Notes under the pieces: generated by a model
What the model saw: only the letters and a program-made list of their open reading frames with translations
Told to the model about the DNA's origin: nothing
Database searches by the model: none
Program-made: the position numbers and the translations under genes
Part shown: piece after piece, positions 1-5,743 of the stretch
Numbering within the stretch: position 1 is the first letter of the stretch
Layout of the letters: each line of letters starts with the position of its first letter
Assembly: GCA_023436605.1 (NCBI GenBank)
Contig: JAEZIQ010000031.1
Span: 1-8,788, forward strand
Reading direction: 5' to 3'
Origin: Actinomycetes bacterium
Lineage (GTDB): Bacteria; Actinomycetota; Thermoleophilia; Solirubrobacterales; 70-9
Length of the DNA stretch: 8,788 bases

Positions 1-1617
1 GTCCTGACCAGCGGCCGGCCGCCCCAGACCGACCTTTCGGCGCGGCTCTACCTGCTGCCGGTTCCGAGCAACACCGGTGGGGGCGGGCTGCTCAGCGCCC
101 CGCTCACCCCGGCCGGTCCGCAGTCCCGTCATGCCACCTGGTCTCCGGACCGCACCAAGATCGCTTACGCGATGGGCAACCCGACGACCGGCAGCTTCGA
201 CATCTTCATCCAGGACCTCGAAGCAGGGACGCTGCCGGTTCAGGTCACCCCGACCGAAGGCGCGGGAGCGGCAAACCTGAGTGCGGACCGGCCCGCCTGG
301 TCGCCGGACGGCAAGTGGCTCGTCTACGAGCACCAGCCCCAGCCGGGAAGCACCGACCGCAACCTCCGGATGCAACCCGCCGATGATCTGGTGGCGCCGA
401 TCCCGACGACAGATCTGACCGCCCCGGGAGCTCCCTTCGAAGGCAAGCCGGCCTGGAGTCCCGATTCGCAGACGGTCTACTTCCACCGCGGGGACCCTTC
501 AACCAACACCAACTCCGACATCTACAGGAAGCCGGCGACCGGCGGCGCGGAAACCCTGGCCATCCCCGACAGCGGGATCAGCGAGGCCCAGCCTTCGATT
601 TCCCCCGACGGGGAGAAGATCTGCTTCACCCTGACCGCCGGTGGCTTCAACAACTCGGGTGAAGTCGTGGTCGCGCCGCTGGGGAATCCCGGATCGGGGC
701 TGATCGTCTCCAAGCCGGCTGATCCTCCGGAAGGTGACTACAACTGCACCTGGTCGCCGGACGGCCAGATGATCGCCTACGTCAACGGGGTCTTCGGCAA
801 CGGCAAGCTGGTCATGGTCCGGGCCGACAACACGAGTCCCGACGAGATCCTGCTGACCGACGCCCAGGGGTTCGACGGCAACCCGGACTGGGCTCCGGAC
901 GGACGACCCGACTGCCCGGACCTCACTGTCTCGACCGAGGTCGACACGCCGGTCACCTTCTCGCTCGAGTGCGAAGACACCGGCCCGACCTATGTGCGGA
1001 CCGAGGTCCGCGAGTTCGCTGACAGTCAGCCGAGCAGCGGTGAACTGACCCAGGAGGCGGCCGGTGAACCGTTCACCTACACGCCACAGCCCGGATTCGC
1101 GGGCACGGATGAGTTCAAGGTGAACAGCTTCGACGGGATGGGCTTCGGCACCGACCGGTCCACCGTGACCATCCAGGTCGAGGAGAAGGACCCCGGACCC
1201 GGCGGAGTGACTCCGCGCTGCGGTGGTCGCAAGGCCACGATCGTCGGTACGCCGGAGCGGGATCGGCTGATCGGCACGCCCGGCAGCGACGTCATCGTGG
1301 GCCTGGGCGGCGACGATGTGATTCGCGGGCTCGGCGGTAACGATCGGATCTGCGCCGGAGCCGGGAACGACCGGGTCGGTGGCGGTGCCGGCCGTGACCT
1401 GTTGCTCGGAGGAAACGGAAGGGACCGGCTGGCCGGCAACGCGGGGCCGGACCGGCTGCTCGGCGGCCCCGGTGCCGACCGGCTCCTGGGCGGCCCCGGG
1501 CGTGACCGGCTGCTCGGCGGTCCGGGTGCCGACCGCCTGACCGGCGGATCCGGCCGCGACCGTTGTGCCGGAGGCCCGGGCCGGGACCGACTTCGGACCT
1601 GTGAGCTGCGGCGCTGA
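1..1617 (+). CDS. TolB-like beta-propeller / Ig-like / RTX-like repeat protein (5' end missing)
   Basis: The frame is open from base 1, so the N-terminus lies outside the window; 538 residues are visible. Six PD40/TolB-type motifs (W-S-P-D or variants) have their Trp or equivalent at residues about 47, 100, 152, 200, 251 and 297. A period near 50 residues fits a six-bladed propeller as in TolB, though more blades may precede the window. Residues about 301-397 resemble an Ig/cadherin-like domain (FTYTPQPGFAGTDEFKV, then a DG-containing strand and VTIQV). Residues 414-530 are 13 tandem nonapeptides of GGxGxDxLx type. Cysteines at 407, 451, 522 and 534 lie before, within and after the repeats and could form disulfides, which fits an extracytoplasmic location. 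No signal peptide can be seen because the start is missing. The family suggests a secreted or surface binding protein rather than an enzyme; its ligand is unknown. Domain calls are fairly secure; the function is not. Confidence 0.88.
   Translation, partial: VLTSGRPPQTDLSARLYLLPVPSNTGGGGLLSAPLTPAGPQSRHATWSPDRTKIAYAMGNPTTGSFDIFIQDLEAGTLPVQVTPTEGAGAANLSADRPAWSPDGKWLVYEHQPQPGSTDRNLRMQPADDLVAPIPTTDLTAPGAPFEGKPAWSPDSQTVYFHRGDPSTNTNSDIYRKPATGGAETLAIPDSGISEAQPSISPDGEKICFTLTAGGFNNSGEVVVAPLGNPGSGLIVSKPADPPEGDYNCTWSPDGQMIAYVNGVFGNGKLVMVRADNTSPDEILLTDAQGFDGNPDWAPDGRPDCPDLTVSTEVDTPVTFSLECEDTGPTYVRTEVREFADSQPSSGELTQEAAGEPFTYTPQPGFAGTDEFKVNSFDGMGFGTDRSTVTIQVEEKDPGPGGVTPRCGGRKATIVGTPERDRLIGTPGSDVIVGLGGDDVIRGLGGNDRICAGAGNDRVGGGAGRDLLLGGNGRDRLAGNAGPDRLLGGPGADRLLGGPGRDRLLGGPGADRLTGGSGRDRCAGGPGRDRLRTCELRR
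1240..1590 (+). repeat. 13 tandem 27-bp units encoding RTX-like nonapeptides
   Basis: Thirteen in-frame 27-base units encode the pattern [L/I]xGGxGxD[R/V]. This is the RTX/hemolysin calcium-binding nonapeptide GGxGxDxUx read from a different phase. Early units have the usual small or acidic residue before Asp (GSD, GDD, GND). Later units have Ala or Arg there and Arg after Asp (GADR, GRDR). Units 9-11 (1456-1536) are nearly identical at the DNA level, suggesting recent unit duplication. Family knowledge: canonical RTX units fold as a calcium-filled beta-roll. Whether the Arg-rich units still bind calcium is uncertain. Confidence 0.9.
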
Positions 1618-1629
1618 ACGGAGGCGAGG

Positions 1630-1635
1630 CATACT
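1630..1635 (+). promoter_or_regulatory. Putative -10 element (CATACT) of a leaderless SDR transcript
   Basis: CATACT matches four of six bases of TATAAT, including the key A at position 2 and T at position 6. It ends 8 nt before the SDR ATG. The only purine-rich stretch, 1620-1629, ends 14 nt before the ATG, too far to act as a normal Shine-Dalgarno. No convincing -35 is visible. The same 8-nt spacing occurs before two other genes lacking a Shine-Dalgarno here, which is the main support. Confidence 0.45.
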
Positions 1636-1643
1636 CTCCGGTC

Positions 1644-2411
1644 ATGAGCATTCTTGAGAGCTTCTCACTGGACGGCAAGGTCGCGATCGTCACCGGAGCC
1701 TCCTCCGGGCTCGGGGTCGCCTTCGCGAAAGGCCTGGCCGAAGCCGGCGCCGACGTGGCGATCTGCGCGCGCCGGGTCGAGAAGCTCGAGGACACCCGCA
1801 AGGCGATCGAGGAAATGGGTCACCGGGTAATCGCCGTGACCGCCGACGTTTCGAACCCGGAGGACTGCGAGCGGGTCGTCGAGGAAACGGTCGCCAACCT
1901 CGGCGGGGTCGACATCCTGATCAACAACGCCGGGGTCGCGTCGGCCGCGCCCGCTACCCGGGAAGACCCGGAAGAGTTCCGCAAGGTGATCGACATCAAC
2001 CTCAACGGTTCCTACTTCATGGCCCAGTCCGCGGGCCGGGCGATGGGCAACCGGGGCGGAGGCAGCATCGTCAACATCGGCAGCGTGCTCGGGTCGACCA
2101 CGGCGCACCTGCCCCAGGCGGCCTACTGCTCATCGAAGGCGGCAATCATCGGTCTGACCCGCGATCTCGCCCAGCAGTGGACCGGCCGCAAGAACATCCG
2201 CGTCAACGCGCTCGCCCCGGGCTTCTTCGAGTCGGAGATGACCGACCAGTACCCCGACGGCTACCTCGACCAGATGATGTTCCGGGTCCCGGCCGGACGC
2301 AAGGGCGAAGCCGAAGAACTGGTCAAGGCCGCGATCTTCCTCGCTTCCGACGCCTCCTCGTACGTGACCGGCGCGCTCCTACCGGTCGACGGCGGCCTGC
2401 TCGTCAACTGA
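1644..2411 (+). CDS. Classical short-chain dehydrogenase/reductase (SDR, FabG-like)
   Basis: A 255-residue cytoplasmic oxidoreductase of the usual length for classical SDRs. Visible motifs are the Rossmann glycine motif TGASSGLG (17-24), the NNAG motif (94-97), the structural Asn at 119, and the catalytic Ser147, Tyr161 and Lys165 (YCSSK). The late PG motif is APGFFESEMT (190-199). Basic residues after the second strand (CARR, 41-44) favour NADP(H) over NAD(H); this is inference from the family rule. The N-terminus (FSLDGKVAIVTGAS) resembles gluconate 5-dehydrogenase/KduD-like members as well as FabG-like ones, so the substrate cannot be assigned. The ATG is chosen because homology begins there and a -10-like element lies 8 nt upstream. 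It is 26 bp downstream of the preceding gene and convergent with the next; no pathway link is evident. Confidence 0.95.
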   Translation: MSILESFSLDGKVAIVTGASSGLGVAFAKGLAEAGADVAICARRVEKLEDTRKAIEEMGHRVIAVTADVSNPEDCERVVEETVANLGGVDILINNAGVASAAPATREDPEEFRKVIDINLNGSYFMAQSAGRAMGNRGGGSIVNIGSVLGSTTAHLPQAAYCSSKAAIIGLTRDLAQQWTGRKNIRVNALAPGFFESEMTDQYPDGYLDQMMFRVPAGRKGEAEELVKAAIFLASDASSYVTGALLPVDGGLLVN

Positions 2412-2438
2412 GCGAAACGCCGCAACGTGAAGCAGTAA

Positions 2439-2477
2439 CGACAGATTGAGTTTGTCAGCGCTATTTGCCGACAGATT
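2439..2477. repeat. Direct repeat CGACAGATT in the convergent spacer, with a weak hairpin
   Basis: The 65-bp gap between the two convergent stop codons is less GC-rich than its surroundings. It holds CGACAGATT twice (2439-2447 and 2469-2477). An imperfect 7-bp stem with one mismatch joins 2453-2459 to 2467-2473 around a 7-nt loop. It could serve as a bidirectional terminator, but it is short and lacks a T-run, so this is only a possibility. Confidence 0.35.
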
Positions 2478-3196
2478 CAATCCGTCGTTTGCGAACCGGC
2501 GTCCCCGCCTTCCAGGGGGTGGAGGTCCGGCTGGCCGAGGTTCCAGACTTCGCTTTCGGCGGGGGCGCCGTAGAGCGGGGTGATGTCGCGGTCGTCGGCT
2601 CCGGCCCGGCGCATGTGCCGGTACCAGCGGTGGTAAAGCGGAGCACAGAGCACGGTCAGGCCGGTCAGGACGAACAGTCCGGCGACCATCCAGAGGTGCT
2701 CCTCGAGGATCGCGGTCCCACCGTCATTCCAGGCGGCCAGCCCGACCAGACCGATCGAAACGAGGATGCCCATGTAGTAATCGAGCGGGAAGCGCCAGAT
2801 CCACGGCACCTCGAACCACCAGACGTTGCCCCGCTTGAAGCGCTTCACGGTGTAGGCGGGGTTGAGCACGAACCAGCAGTAGTCCCAGACCACGGCCAGC
2901 ACGAAGTACTTGGCGATCGTCGCCAGCTCGGCGGAGAGCGACCACTCGACGCCCATCCCGAAGGGCAGATGAAGGATCACCATCGGGATCGTGAAGGCGT
3001 ACACGTGGTAGCCGGTCAGGGGCCGGTGGCCCATGAACCAGCCGTAGACCTTGCCGACCTTGCCGCGCTTCAGGTACCAGGTCGGCAGGCGCTCGGCCCA
3101 GCCGCGGCCGCCCTCGATCTCGATCTCGATCGCGCCCAGCCCGAAGCACCAGAGAAAGAGCAGGACGGTGAGGGTGATGTTGAGTTCGTCGAACAC
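2477..3196 (-). CDS. Conserved-looking polytopic membrane protein, function unknown
   Basis: A 239-residue protein I do not recognise as a named family. Five hydrophobic segments are visible at about 7-24, 65-83, 93-112, 138-156 and 168-187. Between helices 3 and 4 is a basic, Trp-rich stretch (VKRFKRGNVWWFEVPWIWRF, about 117-136) preceded by WFVLNPAY and followed by PLDYY. Such a patch would sit at the membrane surface and may contact lipid or a lipid-linked substrate (inference). The C-terminal 50 residues are hydrophilic and probably form a tail. The first helix is followed by alternating Ile-Glu (23-28). The start is a GTG 5 bp after the deacetylase stop with no clear Shine-Dalgarno, so translation is probably coupled to the upstream gene. 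It is the last gene of the glycosyltransferase-deacetylase operon, pointing to a role in the same envelope process. The reading frame is solid; the function is open. Confidence 0.85.
   Translation of the reverse strand: MFDELNITLTVLLFLWCFGLGAIEIEIEGGRGWAERLPTWYLKRGKVGKVYGWFMGHRPLTGYHVYAFTIPMVILHLPFGMGVEWSLSAELATIAKYFVLAVVWDYCWFVLNPAYTVKRFKRGNVWWFEVPWIWRFPLDYYMGILVSIGLVGLAAWNDGGTAILEEHLWMVAGLFVLTGLTVLCAPLYHRWYRHMRRAGADDRDITPLYGAPAESEVWNLGQPDLHPLEGGDAGSQTTD
3113..3130 (-). repeat. Three perfect hexamer repeats encoding Ile-Glu x3
   Basis: CTCGAT occurs three times in tandem on the plus strand. On the coding strand it reads ATCGAG and gives alternating Ile-Glu at residues 23-28, just after the first membrane segment of the unknown membrane protein. 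Gain or loss of a unit would keep the frame. Confidence 0.75.
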
Positions 3197-3201
3197 GAGG
3201 C

Positions 3202-3960
3202 TCAGGCGGCGTAGCGGCTCTCGGTGCCGGCTGCTTCAACCAGCCCCGGCACCGTCACGAAGTCGTAACCCTGCGGGCGGTAATGCTCGAGCAGGTTTCT
3301 GGTCGTCTCGACCGAGCGGTGGCGGTCGTAGGCCGGGTGCTGGTCGAAACCGTCGTGGAGCAGGATCACGTCTCCCTCGCCGGCCGCCATGCAGCGGCGG
3401 GTGATCGCCTGGGCGGTGGTGTGGGGGCGCCAGTCGTATCCGGTGATCGACCAGGTGATCCCGAGGTAGCCCTTCTCCTTGAGGACGCGCAGGGTGCCGG
3501 GCCGGCGGCGGCCGTAGGGCGGCCGCATCAGCATCCGGCCACTGATCGTCGAAAAGGTAACCCCGGCCGCTTCGACCGCCTCCCGGCAGGCGTCGAGTTC
3601 CTCCCGGATCCGCTCGTCGGACTTGGCCGGCATGGTCGGGTGGGTGTAGGTGTGGTTGCCGATCGCGTGGCCGCGGGCGACCACTTCACGGATCAGCTCC
3701 GGCTCCCGTTCCGACCACTTGCCGATCAGAAAGAAAGTTGCCTTGGCGTCATGTTCGTCGAGCAGGTCGAGCAGCTGCGGGGTCCAGGCCGGGTTCGGGC
3801 CGTCGTCATAGGTGAGGCAGAGCCGCTTGCCGGCCCCGGGCTCGCGGCAGACCGTCCGGCCGTAGATCTGGGCGGTCGGGACCTGGGCTCCGTAGAAAGC
3901 GATCCCGGCTGCGCCGAGCAGCCCGGCGCCGATCAGTGCTCCTGCTGTCTTGCCACTCAT
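3202..3960 (-). CDS. Membrane-anchored NodB-type polysaccharide deacetylase (CE4 family)
   Basis: A 252-residue protein with one N-terminal hydrophobic segment (about 6-24), probably a signal anchor placing the catalytic domain outside the membrane. NodB motifs appear in order: TYDDGPNP (catalytic base Asp52 and metal Asp53), HTYTH (metal His103 and His107), RPPYG (146-150), DWRP (176-179) and LLHDG (His202, 201-204). All key residues are present, so it should be an active metal-dependent N- or O-deacetylase. The family acts on N-acetylglucosamine in peptidoglycan, chitin-like or exopolysaccharide substrates; which one is not shown. The ATG overlaps the stop of the upstream glycosyltransferase by 4 bp (ATGA), and GAAAGG lies 7 nt before it. 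This implies translational coupling and suggests it modifies the glycosyltransferase product or the glycan that product enters. It would be an envelope enzyme. Confidence 0.93.
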   Translation of the reverse strand: MSGKTAGALIGAGLLGAAGIAFYGAQVPTAQIYGRTVCREPGAGKRLCLTYDDGPNPAWTPQLLDLLDEHDAKATFFLIGKWSEREPELIREVVARGHAIGNHTYTHPTMPAKSDERIREELDACREAVEAAGVTFSTISGRMLMRPPYGRRRPGTLRVLKEKGYLGITWSITGYDWRPHTTAQAITRRCMAAGEGDVILLHDGFDQHPAYDRHRSVETTRNLLEHYRPQGYDFVTVPGLVEAAGTESRYAA

Positions 3961-5072
3961 CTGGGTGCCTTTCTTGCTTCGCGCCGGGAGCGGGCGCGCT
4001 CGCGCCTGGTCTCCTCAGCTGCCGCTTCCACCGTTCGGTTGATCACTTCGAGCGCTTCCCGGTTGCCATCCTGCGAGTAACCCGAAAGCCTTTCGTGGAA
4101 ACCGTCGAGTCCGTCGAGGAAACGGTCGAGCGCCGGTTTGTCGATCTCCAGGGCGCAGGTCCCGTAGCCAAGGCGCTCGAGGTACCGCGCATTCATCAGC
4201 TGTTCGAACTGGCCCTTGAGCGGCATCGCCAGGGTCGGCTTGCCAAGGTAGACCGCCTCCGAAAGTAGTGAGAAACCGCCGCCCGTGATAACCCCGCGGC
4301 AGCTGACCAGATCCGCGAGGAAACCGTCGATCGACCGGGGTTTGTACTCGATCGCACCGTCGGTCGTGCCGACCTCGTCGCCGTCGCGCATCCCGTAGAG
4401 ATGAACCGGGAGAGGGGACTCCCGCAAGGCGTTGATCAGGTCGTCGCCACCCCCGGAGTAGACGACCAGGTGATCGCCTCGGGTCGGTTCGGCATCGAGG
4501 ATCACCTGGCGAAGGATCGATGGGACGAGGTTCGTCCGCCCCTTGATCACGTCCGGGTAAAAGAAAGTGGGAATCACGTAGTCGCCGGCCTTCGGCACCA
4601 TCGCCCGGGTCACAGTCTTGGCCAGCTCGAAGTCCGGCACCGCGGCGAGGGTGATGTTGCGGTCGTGGTGGCAGCGATCGATCATGTGGATGTTGTCGAC
4701 GCAGACCAGGGGAGTGCGGGAAAGCCGGGCGTAGAAACCGGTCAGCGGCTCGAAGTCGGTGACCGCCACGTCGGGCTTCCAGTCGTCGACCATGGTCAGC
4801 CAGTCGCGCATGTTGCCGGGCAGCTGGCGCCGGGCAGCCGAGAGGGTGCCGGTGAAAGAAGCCCAGCGCTGGATCTCGCCCTGGTTCATGGCGAACGACG
4901 GCCCGAAGACTTCGTGGACGTTCTCCTCACCGAAAACCTGGCTGAGGAACTTGTAGGCAGCGCCCGAGGCCATGATCTTGACCTCGTGGGATTCGAGCAG
5001 GGAGGAGATCACCAGCTCGGACCGGGTCGCGTGACCCATCCCCTCTCCGTTTACCCCGTAGATGATCCGCAT
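3957..5072 (-). CDS. GT-B glycosyltransferase, MJ1255/VC2487 family
   Basis: A 371-residue cytoplasmic or membrane-associated GT-B enzyme. The N-terminus (IIYGVNGEGMGHATRS, 3-18) is the hallmark of the MJ1255/VC2487 group and resembles the glycine-rich acceptor-side loop of MurG and related GT28 enzymes. The C-terminal half carries a donor-binding region, YSGGG (205-209) and VITGGGFSLLSEAVYLGKP (261-279), followed by P284 and the QFEQLMNARYLERLGYG stretch (288-304), as in UDP-sugar transferases. The last ~18 residues are strongly basic (RRERARSRREARK), perhaps binding membrane phospholipid or nucleic acid (inference). Donor and acceptor sugars are not known. The ATG has no Shine-Dalgarno but a -10-like TAGGCT 8 nt upstream. 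It heads the operon with the deacetylase (4-bp overlap) and the membrane protein, and lies 35 bp after the tetR stop on the same strand, so readthrough from tetR is possible. Confidence 0.9.
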   Translation of the reverse strand: MRIIYGVNGEGMGHATRSELVISSLLESHEVKIMASGAAYKFLSQVFGEENVHEVFGPSFAMNQGEIQRWASFTGTLSAARRQLPGNMRDWLTMVDDWKPDVAVTDFEPLTGFYARLSRTPLVCVDNIHMIDRCHHDRNITLAAVPDFELAKTVTRAMVPKAGDYVIPTFFYPDVIKGRTNLVPSILRQVILDAEPTRGDHLVVYSGGGDDLINALRESPLPVHLYGMRDGDEVGTTDGAIEYKPRSIDGFLADLVSCRGVITGGGFSLLSEAVYLGKPTLAMPLKGQFEQLMNARYLERLGYGTCALEIDKPALDRFLDGLDGFHERLSGYSQDGNREALEVINRTVEAAAEETRRERARSRREARKAPR

Positions 5073-5080
5073 CCGGGGCT

Positions 5081-5086
5081 AGCCTA
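5081..5086 (-). promoter_or_regulatory. Putative -10 element (TAGGCT) of the glycosyltransferase operon
   Basis: On the minus strand TAGGCT fits the TAnnnT form of actinobacterial -10 boxes and ends 8 nt before the glycosyltransferase ATG. That predicts a leaderless or 1-2 nt leader mRNA. No Shine-Dalgarno is present, and no -35 is recognisable within the end of tetR. Confidence 0.45.
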
Positions 5087-5107
5087 AAGGTTGGAGCTGG
5101 CCCGGGT

Positions 5108-5677
5108 TTATTCGGGACGGAGGCCGGCCAGGACCAGCTCGACGTGTCGGCGCCAATCGGCGCCGGCCGGCGAGAAGTACATGGTCGAGGTGATGCCGCA
5201 CATGATCATCGGGAAGTCGGCAAAGGAAAAGTCGCTCCGAATCGTGCCGGCGTCGATCGCCCGCTCGATGATCCTCGAGGTCGGCTCGGCGAAGCTGGCT
5301 TTCTCTTCTTCGATCCCTTCCCACTCGAGCTCGTCGGAGCCCATCATCGCCAGCTGGAAGCCGGCGTCACCGTCGACTTCCTCGGCCGAACGACGGATCA
5401 CGGTCTCGAGCGCTTCGCGGGGATCCTCGATCTGCTCGGCTTCGCGGGCGATCTCGGCGAAGCGCGAGAAGCGGGTCTTGACCATCTCGGTCAGCAGCAC
5501 TTCCTTGGTGGGGAAGTGGCGGTAGACGGTGCCGATGCCGACTCCGGCGTGGGCCGCGATCTGTTCGATCTGGATGTTCTCGCCGTCGCGCGCGAACAGT
5601 TCCCGGGCCGCGGCCATGATCTTCTCGCGGTTGCGGCGGGCATCGGCCCGGAGCTTCTTGTCGGTGGTGGACATCAT
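5108..5677 (-). CDS. TetR/AcrR-family transcriptional repressor
   Basis: A 189-residue regulator of standard TetR length. The N-terminal DNA-binding domain (about 12-60) contains the family helix-turn-helix: IEQIAAHAGVGIGTVYRHFPTKEVLL (37-62) with the typical TVYRHF recognition helix. The C-terminal ligand and dimer domain (about 65-189) is mostly helical and not diagnostic of a ligand. The frame stays open to 5944, but that extension would run through the divergent MFS gene and lacks TetR homology. The start is therefore the ATG ATG pair at 5677/5674 (189 or 188 residues). It faces a DHA2 exporter across a ~100-bp spacer with twin palindromes, the classic layout of a repressor controlling itself and an efflux pump. 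Its inducer is probably a pump substrate (inference). The glycosyltransferase operon lies 35 bp downstream on the same strand. Confidence 0.93.
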   Translation of the reverse strand: MMSTTDKKLRADARRNREKIMAAARELFARDGENIQIEQIAAHAGVGIGTVYRHFPTKEVLLTEMVKTRFSRFAEIAREAEQIEDPREALETVIRRSAEEVDGDAGFQLAMMGSDELEWEGIEEEKASFAEPTSRIIERAIDAGTIRSDFSFADFPMIMCGITSTMYFSPAGADWRRHVELVLAGLRPE

Positions 5678-5679
5678 GC

Positions 5680-5709
5680 TTGACAAACGGAATCTTACTT
5701 CCGTATAGT
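5680..5709 (+). promoter_or_regulatory. Sigma70-type promoter of the DHA2 MFS gene
   Basis: TTGACA (5680-5685, perfect -35) is followed after 18 bp by TATAGT (5704-5709, five of six to TATAAT). This predicts transcription starting near 5716, giving a leader of about 60 nt with a Shine-Dalgarno before the GTG at 5778. It is the strongest consensus promoter in the window. Operator 1 occupies its spacer. Confidence 0.8.
5687..5704. promoter_or_regulatory. Operator 1: ACGGAA-N6-TTCCGT palindrome
   Basis: Perfect 6-bp arms around a 6-bp centre lie inside the -35/-10 spacer of the MFS promoter and span the putative tetR -10. The left half extends as ACAAACGGAAT (5683-5693), an exact inverted match to the right half of operator 2 (5732-5742). 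It is probably a binding site for the adjacent TetR protein. Confidence 0.7.
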
Positions 5710-5720
5710 CGTGGGAACAA
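5692..5720 (-). promoter_or_regulatory. Putative tetR promoter, overlapping the MFS promoter head-on
   Basis: On the minus strand TTGTTC (5715-5720) and TAAGAT (5692-5697) are separated by 17 bp. Both boxes are moderate matches (three and four of six). Transcription would start near 5685, about 8 nt before the first tetR ATG, fitting the lack of a Shine-Dalgarno. The -10 lies in the centre of operator 1 and the -35 lies at the edge of operator 2. Confidence 0.45.
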
Positions 5721-5743
5721 CCGGAACCGAAATTCCGTTTGTT
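5716..5743. promoter_or_regulatory. Operator 2: extended AACAACCGGAA-N6-TTCCGTTTGTT palindrome
   Basis: Eleven-base arms match at 10 of 11 positions around a 6-bp centre. The geometry and CGGAA/TTCCG core are the same as operator 1, with centres 34 bp apart. It starts at the predicted MFS transcription start and touches the putative tetR -35, so bound repressor would block both genes. Confidence 0.7.

Noticed and set aside
1240..1590. CRISPR-like array
   Set aside because: The 27-bp periodicity has no spacers and is a continuous coding repeat with a nonapeptide pattern.
499..1632. A 377-codon minus-strand open frame across the propeller/RTX gene
   Set aside because: It arises from the repeat composition of the opposite strand; the forward frame has regular W-S-P-D and GGxGxD motifs.
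2465..3214. A 249-codon plus-strand open frame antisense to the membrane protein
   Set aside because: The minus-strand frame has five clean hydrophobic helices and fits the operon. The plus-strand product is hydrophilic low-complexity sequence.
3283..4080. A 265-codon plus-strand open frame antisense to the deacetylase
   Set aside because: All NodB motifs are on the minus strand. The plus-strand product is Val/Gly/Arg-rich with no recognisable feature.
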